Source: Corella eumyota (Eukaryota; Chordata; Ascidiacea; Phlebobranchia; Corellidae). From it: DNA of 64,000 bases. The stretch is taken from positions 3,968,001 through 4,032,000 of the forward strand of contig OY720103.1 of the NCBI GenBank assembly GCA_963082875.1. The letters are read 5' to 3'. Position 1 is the first letter of the stretch; each line of letters starts with the position of its first letter. The notes under the pieces were generated by a model. That model was given only the letters and a program-made list of their open reading frames with translations. It had not been told where the DNA came from and ran no database searches. Shown one piece after another: positions 22,255 to 34,200 of the stretch. A program made the position numbers and the translations under genes.

Positions 22255-25200
22255 ATGTCTTTTAAACATAAATCTGGCCCAGGGTCCGTTCGGGGCATTC
22301 AGGACCCCAAATTTCAATCGGAATCCGAGTTAAATACATGTTTAAAAAAACTAGAAGCTGGGAGCATGTTGCGAAAATTCGGAATCAAAAAAAGAGTGCC
22401 AGAAAAACGAACCTTCAACGTAAGTCAAAAACGTTCCTAATTTTTTTAATAAATTGCTTTAAAATTTTATTTAAATTGATTTTAAAGGATTAGTTTATTT
22501 TTCTAAAAACCTATTTTTTATATTAACTAAATGGTTTATTCGTTCAGGTAAAACTGGATACAAGAGAGTTAGTTTGGATGAAGAATTTTCTTGTGGAAGG
22601 AACTAGTAAATATATTTTCTTATAAGATTTCAATTTTTGACTCAATAAAAAATTAACTTAAAGGTGAACTGTATTTACATTTACTGTTTTATTTTCTAGT
22701 TGACATTTCCAAAATCAAGGAGATCAGGCCGGGAAAAAGCTCAAAAGATTTCGATCAAAATCAAGTGGAAGCTAATAAATTGGACTCCCACGTTTGCTTC
22801 ACCATTTTTCATGGAGATGAATTTAATCTTAAGTCAATATCAATAGCAGGTAAGTAATTAAATAAATGTAAGCGTGGTGTAGTGGTCAGAACACTTGGCT
22901 TTACTACATAAGTTCCTGGGTTTGATTCCCACTGCTCTTATGCTGTAGTGTTCTTAAGTAAGGTGCTATAAACAGTATAAACTTCTGCTGAGCCAGTACT
23001 TAAACAACAGCTAAATTATCGGGCAATTACAAATCTACAACGCAACTTGGGACTGGGTTTGGGTAACTAATGTTACTGTATGTTTATTCACTTTTGTGGA
23101 ATTGCATTATCTATTTGGGTAATTTGCAGACTTTTATACATAAAAGCCTTTAAAAGTGATAACAAGAAAGTAAATGATAAACTTTTTCGTCATTTGAGAC
23201 AAAAAATATAATCATCAATTTTAGATCAGTATAGATATCATAAACATTCTAGCTTATTTTCTTAAAAGAAATCAATTGTTTAAGTGTTCGAGTTACCTAT
23301 AAATAAATAATAGAACTACTTTCAATATAATGTGTGCACAGTGTGATATTAATGTTTACATACAGATTTACTTGAGTATCGTTTTACAAATGTACTTATT
23401 AAAAATCTGTTTTAAAATGATTTAGATTAAAAAAAAAAAATCTTTCGTTCTAGTGATTTATTTTATTTATTTTTTTAGCTATGTCGCCAAATGAAAGAGA
23501 TGTTTGGATTAGAGGCCTTTCCTACTTAGTTATTGACACATTAAAATCACATTACCCCTCACAAATTAACAGGTACCTGATAGACTAATAAATTTTTAGT
23601 CAATGATTACTAATGTCTAGCATGATTTGCATTGTAAATTTAACACTACATATAAGCTTTGATATAAAGCGTTGGGGTTTTTTTAATTTAGAATATTATT
23701 GTAAATTACAACTGGAAAAGCGATTTTGATCATCTTGTACTTTTTATGTTTTTTACAGATGGCTAACAAAAGAATTTAGCAAAATAGCAAAGAAAAATTT
23801 GTAAGTTTTTTTTGTTGTATATATCTTTATCCTCGATGTGGGAAAGTCGAATGCGCGACTTAAACATAGAGTAACATCATTTACTCAGACCCAGTCTCGA
23901 GTCGCCTGTGGCACTTTGGGATAATATAAATTATAATTGCCCAAGAATTATACTGCTGATTAAGTGCTGGCTCAGCAGGAGTTCATACCGTTTATAGCAC
24001 CTTACTCAAGAGCGCTACAGCATGAGGTCAGTGGGGATTGAACCCACGACCTCATGTGTGGTGTAGCAAGCATTCTTACCACTAGACCACGCTGCCGGTG
24101 AATTACATTTAACAGATTCGCTATTACATAAAATAATTTGTTACAAATTGTAAACATAAAAATATAAATTTAAAAAACTATTAAACAATAAACATAAGGT
24201 TAAATACATAAGCATAATTTTTCAATTTTTTTAATTAAATATTTTTTAATAAAAACAAAATAATTTTAAGTATAAATCAACGAATAGCAAAAATTTGGCT
24301 TCAAAACGTGAACATCGGAAAATCGATAATTTCTCAATCTAAGTTAAAAGATATGTTTCAGGTAATTAAAAAAAAATTTATTTTTTAAAATTCGAAATTT
24401 GATTTTTAATGTTGCATTTTTTTTTTTTTAGAAAGTGGATACTAGAAGAAAAGGAGATATTGATTTTAAACAATTTGTTCAACTCTATTATTTGCTTATG
24501 TTAAACAGCCAAAAAGCAGTTTTTTCTTTTGTGGAAGTCTACTCTTCAGACAAGTAAGACTGCATTTAACTTAATTCTAGAAAAACGGCTTTGGTCTACA
24601 ATAATAAAACTTTGCTATTTAACTAATTTTGGCAGCTTGTTGTAGTGGTCAGAACACTTGGTTTCACTACATGAGGTTCTGAGTTTGATCCCCACTGCTT
24701 TTATGCTGCATTTTGCTGAAGCAATACTTAATTAGCAGTTGAATTATCAGACAATTATTTTCTAAAATATTCCAAACTGCCAAAGGTAACTCAAGACTGG
24801 GTTGGGGAAACTGATGTCACTCTATATTAACTGATGTCACTCTTATGTTCAGGCTGTAAAGTCGACTTTCCCATTTTGTGGACGAATAAATATAACAAAA
24901 GTTCATCTTTTTAATCTCGTTTTTTTAGGGTAAAATTTACAGCTAGGGACTTTCAAAAGTTTTTGGTACAAGAACAGCAGGTATTAAATATTTCACTAAT
25001 TTTTTTTATTTTGTACTAGATTTTTTTTTTTAAATTTGGTTACTATGCTATAATTTGCCCTAAAAATTTTGTGTAAAAAATCTATAAAATTCATTTAGAT
25101 ATTTCTCAAACTGTATTGCAACATTGGTTATACCATTCAATATGCTGCAGTTATTTTCACATAAAAAAAATTAAAATCAACAATGGTTAAATTATCTATT

Positions 25201-28200
25201 TGTTTTTTTTTAAGGAAACTTGGGCTAAAGATTTAAAAGCAGTTACAACTTTTATGGTCAACTATTTAGGAGATCCCAACCGAAAAGCTAACAATGTTTA
25301 CTTTGATAACAAAGAGGTAACAGTTTCCTTGTCAATAAACGAGTACTAAAAAATACAAGTTAACCATAGTGTAGCCTCATTGCTAAAGATCTGTTAGAAT
25401 TGCCATAAGCTTAGGTATTGATAGGCAATGCCTTAACAATGGGGCTACAATGCCGGTTATTCTTTTTAAATACTACAAATGCATTGACAGTTTAAACTGG
25501 CAAAGAAATTGCAAAATTTGATCTGAATAATTGATGTAAGTTTACGTGAAAGCTTTTAGCATTATCATATTAAGAATAGTCAATATAAAATATATTTCTC
25601 GCAGATGTTGGCATATTTGTTCTCAAAAGAGAATTCGATCTGGGATGATAAGTACAATGAGATTCCTAACGGGATGCTTGATCATCCGATGTCCCATTAC
25701 TGGATTTCCTCATCTCATAACACGTAAGTTTTAACCAAACTTACAACAAAATGTACGTTTAATTATCAATTTTAATTATTTTTTGGAAAGGTATCTGACT
25801 GGTGACCAGATAAGGAGTGAATCTTCGTGCGAGGCTTATGCTCGTGCTTTAAGAATGGGATGTAGGTGTATTGAATGTAAGTTTAATAAAAATTAAATAG
25901 TTTTTCTGAGAACAGACCACCTGTTTGTAGTCAATAATTTAACTATAATTTCAGAGATGACAATTTCTTTTTTAATATTTATTTATCTTCGATGTGGAAA
26001 GGTCGATTTCACAACCTAAACATAGAACAACATTAGTTACCCCGACCCAGTCTTTAGTTGCCTTTGGTAGTTTAGAATATTATATATTTAAATTGCCCAA
26101 TAAATGAGCTGCTGATTAATTCTTAGCTTAGCAGGAGTTTATATCGTTTAAAGTGCCTTACTTGAGGGTTCTACAGCGTGAGAGCAGTGGGGATCAAACC
26201 ATGGACTTCAAGTAGTAAAACCTAGTGTTCTAACCACTTTACCACGCTGATAGTAAAAAATGAAAAAATGGGTAAATTAAAAAAAAATTGCAAAATTTAT
26301 TTTTAGTGGATTGCTGGGATGGACCAGACAGTCAACCAATTATTTATCACGGTTTGACTCTAACCTCAAAGATCAAATTTCTTGACGTAATCAAAACTAT
26401 TCGAGATCATGCTTTTGTTGTATCTGAGTACGTACAAAAAACTTTAAAAAAATTCTATCTGCAGAAAAATTTATTGTGTGGTTTCTGTTGCTTGATATAT
26501 TGAATTATTGAAATAATTCAATTTTTATACATTGTTTTTAAACTTTGCATTTCAGTTTGCCAGTAATTTTAAGCATAGAAGACCACTGTGCCCTTTCTCA
26601 ACAAAGAGTAATGGCCTCTTTATTTACACAAGTTTTCGGAGGTAAAAATTTTTTTTTTAGAATTTGGTGACCTATTTAAAATAAACTCTAAAACTATTTT
26701 ATTAGGTTTTGTCATTTTTTTCCATACCCTTTAATCAATAGGTTTTATATTTTTAATTAGGAACAGTGTGATATTGTGGTGTGTTTGAGCTATTTGTAAT
26801 CAATGGCTCAAGGGCGAATAGTATGGCAATAGTGTGCTCAAACCTAAAACCTTTTGAGTTTTGACTCATAGTTTGAAGCCATGATCAGTATACCACACTA
26901 CTGGCATTTTGTCATTAAATTTAAATCTATATATAAAAGAGATAATTGGACATTATGTAGGTGTATGTGTTATTTATATGCCTATAAAATAAATAAAACT
27001 GCCATTTGTGGTCTTATTTTATTAATGATTTTATTATCAAATAGCATTTATATTGTGCTTCTAGATATGATTGTGCAACAGCAAGTAGGATCAGATGCTG
27101 GTCAACTACCAAGTCCCAACCAACTAAAATGCAAAATTATTATTAAGGTAACAATAGTTTAATATTTTATTTTTTTTTTAAATTCACAGTTTTTTTGTTG
27201 GATTTTAGCACAAGAAATTGTCGGAATTAAATCGGAAAACGGAGGATTTTATCGACTGTAAGGTTAAAGGTAGGAAAAATGTTTAGATCACGGAAAACTT
27301 TTTAACTTTTTGATTATTCGGCAGCATGGTGTTGTTAGTGGTTAGAACACTTGGCTTCACTACATGAGGTCTTTGGTTAGATCCCCACTGCTCTCATGCT
27401 GAGGTGCCTTTAAGTAAGGTGCTATAAACAGTATAAACTCCTGCTGAGCCAGCACTTAATCAGCAGCATAAATATCGGGCAATTATATTTAATATAACTC
27501 GAAACTGCCAAAGGCAACTTGAGACTGGGCCGGGGTAACTGATGTTACTCTATATTTGGGTTGTAAAGTTGTCCTTCCCACATTGGGGATAAAAAATATA
27601 TAAATAATTCTAGTTATTTATTTTATACAGATGGCGAAATGGACATTAGTAATTCTATTCATAATGGAGCTATGTATCTTGAAGATCCAACATTCAAGGT
27701 ACTATAGCAATTTTATTAAATTTTTTCACTGGTCATCAACTCATAAGGTTCTTGGTTTGATTCTATCCTAGAGCAATACCATATACCAATTGGTGGATTT
27801 GTGATGAGCCAATATTATCAGGTCATTAATATCTAAAACTGGCAAAGGCAACTTGGGACTTATAAATAAACTTTATGTTTAGGCTGTTAAGTCAGCCTTT
27901 GTACATTGAGTAGAGATAACAGTGTATACAAATTGAGTAACTGTTGTTATTACCTTTAGGAATGGAACCTTCACTACTTCGTCTTAACTGAAAACAAGTT
28001 AGTTTACACTGGAGAGGGACTTCTTGATCAAAAAGATGAAGACAGGGCTTCATTATCATCTGCTAGCTCACTTGATACTAAGGAGATTGTAAGTCATCAA
28101 TTGGTGTTATATTCGTTTTTTTTAATTGATTTTTTCCTAATGTTGCATTTTTATTCTGTAATGTTGGGCCTCATTTACTGCCGGTTTGTTAAGTAAAGGC

Positions 28201-31200
28201 CTGTTCATACGGCGTACGCAGCGCAGCGTAATAACGTAATGCAGGGTTGCGCAACCATTAAAAATGGAGAGTCATTCACATGTCTGAAGTTTTGCGAAAG
28301 TTTCATAAGATTTCGTGAAATTTTGTGGCTGGAGAGAAATTTAAGCAAGATTTTGTAAGCGGTATACTTTTATTAGATATTTTTTACTAAAATAAAAAAA
28401 AAAATCCCTAAAACTCGTAAACTTACGTAATGCAACGCAACGTTACCCTGTCGCGTGAACAGAAAAAAAAAAGAAAATCAAACTTAGGACCTAACTTTTT
28501 GCATACACTGTTACTTACTAATAAGCTTCTAAAATGCTTTCAAATCCCTTTAAATACTAGATATTTTTTTCAGCAAGCAGACTTAGCCAATTTACATGTC
28601 AAGCAAAAATGGTTTCACGGCGAGATGTCATCCAAAGAAGCCGAGTTCCTGATCAGATCAGATCCAGATGCACCGGACGGTTCATTTCTGATTAGAATCG
28701 GTTCAAATGGAGGATATTGTTTGAGTTTTATGTAAGTTTAAGAGGCGAAAAATTATGCAAATATTTTTAAGGACAATAAAAAAAGTTTTTAAAATCATAA
28801 ATTTAACGCACTTTTACTAAAAAATTTTGTGTGATTTATTATATTTATCCTTGATGTGGAAAGGTTGACTTTACGACCTAAACATAAAGTAACATCGGTT
28901 ACTCTGACCCAGTATCAAGTTGCCTTTGACAATTTAGGATATTATAGATCATAATTGCCTAATAATTAGCCTGCTGATTAAGTATTGGCTCAATAGAAGT
29001 TTTTTTTTTTTTTTGTATATATCTTTATCCTCGATGTGGGAAAGTCGAATGCGCGACTTAAACATAGAGTAACATAAGTTACTCAGACCCAGTCTCGAGT
29101 TGCCTGTGGCAGTTTGGGATATTATAGAGACTATAATTGCCCGGTAATTATGCTGCTGATTAAGTGCTGGCTTAGCAGGAGTTCATACCGTTTATAGCGC
29201 CTTACTCAAGGACGCTACAGCATGCGATCAGTGGGGATTGAACCCACGACCTCTTGTATGGTGTAGCAAGAGTTCTTACCACTACACCATGCTGCCGGTT
29301 TATATGCCTTACATAAGGGCGCTTTAGAATAAGAGCAGTGAGGGTTGAACCTAGGACCTTATGTAGTGAAGCCAAGTAATCTGACCACTACACCACGCTG
29401 CCAGCTTATAAAAACAAATATTTTTTTTTTAGGTCCAGTGGTATGGTGCAACATTGCCGCTTGCACACTAAGGAAAGAAGAGGTGAATTGTTTTATTATC
29501 TTATTGACGGTATAGAGTTTGATAGCGTTTACAGTCTCGTTTCTTATTATGAAAACTCGCCATTAAAAAGCGATCAAATGGGGTTTCAGCTTTTACTAAC
29601 TGATCCAATACCAGCCAAAAAGCTTCATGAGAAAGAAGAGTAAGTTACAACTAAGATTTTTTATTGTATTTAGTTTTTATTTATCCTTATTATAGAAAGG
29701 CTGACTTTAAAGTCTTTAGGGTAGCATTTGTTATTTTGTCCCAGTCTTAAGTTGCCTTTATTTTTGGATATTATTGATCATATCGCCTTATAGTTAACCA
29801 GTTCTTTGATTTTTGAAAACAGCAGAATGGAAGCAGTGGGGATTGAACCCAGGATCTCGCATAATAATCCAAAGTGTTCAAAACACTACACCACATTGCC
29901 AGACCTTAATATCATTTTATATTGCAATATTAACAATGTAAATATTTTAGGTGGTTTTATAAAGACATGGAAAGAGATGAGGCTATACATGTTTTATTGT
30001 GCATTCCAAGAGATGGAGCTTTCCTTGTAAGAAGTGGAGTAGAGAAGGGGACAAATATACCCAAATATGCAATCTCTTTCAGGTATTTTTAGATGTTTTT
30101 TTTTATCTGTCAAATGCAGCTAAGCAATTAAGCACAGAAAAATAAACTGTTTGTGGTGCAATTCAATTACTTGCCCTGTGGGCTTCATTTTACTTGTCAT
30201 AAGTTGAATCTTGTAACTAATATTTGCCCCTGATAATTTACCCATGCACCACGAACATCATTTTTTTTTTAATTATAAGTTTTTAAATTTGACATAAATT
30301 TTATATCATTTACTAAACTTCAAGCGTCGGACTACAAGCCGAAAGGTTTCGGGTGCGAGCTGCACCAACGTCACACTATTCGCCTTTGAGCCCGGCGTTT
30401 ACGGATAGCTCAAAACACGTCACAGCAGCACACCCTTCCCTAAAAACCTATTACCTTAAGGTGATATGGGAAAAAAAATCAACATGCCATGATTTACCAA
30501 AAATAGTACAATTTATTTTAACATGGCCACTATCTATATTTAAGACCATTAGACTAAGGGCAACTGTTATTTAGGTTTCTAAAAATTGTTATTTATTATT
30601 TTTTTGTTGTAGATTTGAAGGTGAAGTGAAACACTGCAAGGTTAAGCACGAAGATGACTCGTATATTATTGGCAACGCTGTTTTCGATTCTTTGGTCGAG
30701 GTGATTTCCTTTTACGGAAAACATACTTTATACAGAAAAATGAAGCTAAGCTATCCAGTAACTGCAAGTCAAATGAAGGCAATTCAAATGGTAAGGCAAT
30801 TAGTGTAAAATTAAAACTAATTTGTCAGTGTAGTAGTTTGACTGCATTACGTGAGGTCCTGGGTTTGATCCTTACTAGGCCTATATTTTTGTATTTATTT
30901 ATCCTTTATATGGAAAAAGTGACTTTATTGCCTAAAGCACTTAGTGAATTATTTCAATAATTTAGCTATTTTAGACTGCGCCAAAGTAACAACACTTGAA
31001 AAAAATCACTAATGGATTTTAGTTACATATTCTGGCCAAAAATTTTAAATACGATAATTACTTAATTTACCTAAAACAAACATGTTTTCAGAACCCATCT
31101 ATCTATTTACCACACTACGACACTGACGATCAGCCCTCCTATGTGACAGCTAATTTTGGTGGTGATCCCAGCATCTCAGTGAAAGCCTTGTACGACTATC

Positions 31201-34200
31201 AAGCTCAGAATAACGACGAGTTGTCATTCTGCCGGGGAGACGTTATTAAAAATGTAACAAAAGTGGAAAACGGATGGTACGTACTGTCAAACTAAAAATA
31301 TTAATTAAAAGTGATAAATAAAGTAATTTTTTGGGTGATATGCATAACCCGGCAGCGTTGTGTAGTGTTAAGAACACTTGCTACACCACACAAGTGGTCG
31401 TGGGTTCAATCCCCACTGATTTCATGCTGTAGTGCCCTTGAGTAAGGTGCTATAAACAGTATAAACTCCTGCTGAGTCAGCACTTAATCATCAGCATAAT
31501 TATCGGGCAATTATAATCTATAATATCTTAAACTGCCAAAGACAACTCGAGATTGGGTCGGAGTAACTGATGTTACTCTATGTTTAAGTTGTGCATTCGA
31601 CTTTCCCACATCAACGATAAAGTTATACACAGAAAAAAAGCCTTAGTCGTATTTGTTAAGTTAGGAAAAAAGTATCTAAGTTTAATTATAAAATGCTTTT
31701 TTGGTATATTTTAAGGTGGAAAGGGGATTTTGGACCTAAACTGAATTCATTTTTTCCGAGTAATTTTGTTGAAGAAATTCAAAACAAACCGGTGATCACA
31801 GATGTAAAGGATGAAGGGGTAAATTAAATAAAACATTTTTCAATTTAAATATAACACTTTAATAAGTGCTAAATCTTTTTTTAATTAGCTATATTTTCTT
31901 TCTTATTATATAAAAGGCAATTTTCCGGTCTAAACATAAAGTAACATTTTTTACTCTGGACCAGGAATATTATTGATTATAATTGCACGATAATAAGCCT
32001 GACAATTAGTTTTTGGCCCAGCATAAGTTTATACCACTTATACCAATACAGCATAGAAGCAGTTGGAATCGAACCCAAGGCCTCATGTAGTGACTCTAAG
32101 TGTTCTAACCGTTACTTCAATGTGGCAATAAAAGTATAGGGTAGTCTATGTAAAGTACCTGGTGTATACTTAATTGCTTAACTTTATTTACAGAAAGTTC
32201 TTGCAAATACTCTTCTTGGAGAAATGCAACAAGGAGTTTTTGATTTAACCAACTGTACAATAGGTTTGTCTGAAAGTTTTTTAAATTCTATTTTACTTTT
32301 TACTATACCTTAATCATATCAGACCGGCAGCGTGGTGTAGTGATAAGAACACTTGCTACATCATTTATGAGGTTGTGGGTTCAATCTCCACTGATCTCAT
32401 GCTGTAGAGGCCTTGAGTAAGGTGCTATAAACGGTATGAACTCCTGCTAAGCCAGCACTTAATCAGCAATATAATTATCGGCCAGTTATAGTCTCTATAA
32501 TATCCCAAACTGCCACAGGCAACTTGAGACTGGGTCGGAGTAACTGCTGTAAATAAAAAGAAATAAATAAAAAAAAGGCAATTTTTTTGGTTTAAAACAT
32601 GCTATGAATATTACACGTGGTTTTGCTATATTTTATGATTAGGTTACAAAATCAAATATTACTTGTTTAAATTCACCCAAATTTTACATTTCTTGACAGA
32701 GTTAATTCCACCTCAGTCCCTAACTCGGCAAAACACTTTCGGTATTCGCAAACCAAATGGAGATATCAATCATTTCTCTACAACCCGTAAAGAGGACATG
32801 GTTGAGTGGATCACCAAGCTTAAAACAGCACTTGACCAGAAGGATCAAAGGGTAACTATATGCACTTATAGTATATCATTAATCAGACCTAATTTCTAAC
32901 ATAGCAAAGCTTCAATGGAGTAGAATTTAGAACGCTTGGCTTAATCATATTACATGCATGGTTCGATCTTACTGTTACCATGCCAATGCGACATTAAGTG
33001 AAGTGTTATAGTACATATGTATGCAGTGTTAAAACCAATCAGAAAATTATTATTTTTTTTTGTATATATCTTTATCCTCGATGTGGGAAAGTCGAATGCG
33101 GGACTTAAACATAGAGTAGCATTAGTTACTCCGACCCAGTCTCGAGTTGCCTTTGGCAGTTTGGGATAATATATAAATTATAATTGCCCGGTAATTATGC
33201 TGCTGATTAAGTGCTGGCTCAGCAGAAGTTTATACCGTTTTTAGTGCCTTACTCAAGGGCGCTACAGCATGAGATCAGTGGGGATTGAATCCATGACCTC
33301 ATGGTGGTGTAGCAAGTGTTCTTACCACTACGCCACGCTGCCAGTTAAGTTATTGATTAAATATAAACAAAAGTTTTCCAAACTGACAAAGTCTACTCGA
33401 GTCTATGTCCTTTATGTCAGCAACCTGACCATGGTATATATGGTATATAATTCTTGAGTTACTTTTGCCAGTTTTAAACTATTGACTTTGTTTCTATACT
33501 CAATATAAAAACATCTACTTAGCATCATTTTTAAAGTATTTATTTGCTGTCAAAGTAACGTGCACCATTTTGTTTAGAAAAAGGAAACCAAGAAGATTAA
33601 AAACATGGAACAAAAAAAGAAAATAGCGGTGGAACTTTCGGATTTGATTTTCTACTGTCGATCTGTTCCATTCCAGGAGGGCAAAAGTAAAAAAAAATTT
33701 TGTCTTAAAGAAAAAGTTGATTTTATAAAAGCTGAATGCCAAATTATTATTTTTTATTTTTTTGTATATATCTTTATCCTCAATGTGGGAAAGTCGAATG
33801 CGCGACTTAAACATAGAGTAACATCAGTTACTCCGACCCAGTCTCGAGTTGCCTGTGGCAGTTTGGGATATTATAGATTATAATTGCCCGATAATTATAC
33901 TGCTGATCAAGTGGTGGCTCAGCAGGAGTTCACACCGTTTATAGCGCCTTACTCAAGGGCGCTACAGCATGAGAACAGTGGGGATTGAACCCACGACCTC
34001 ATGTATGGTGTAGCAAGTGTTCTTACCACTACACCACGCTGCCGATCTGGGCTTTAAGACTAAATTTTCTATGATGGTCCAAGTAAAAATGGGCGTATCT
34101 TATAAAATATTTTTTTAAATGGGAATTAAAGTTAAAATAATATAAATTATATAAAATTTTAGGGGGGGAATGTTACGAGATGTCGTCCTTTCCTGAAACT

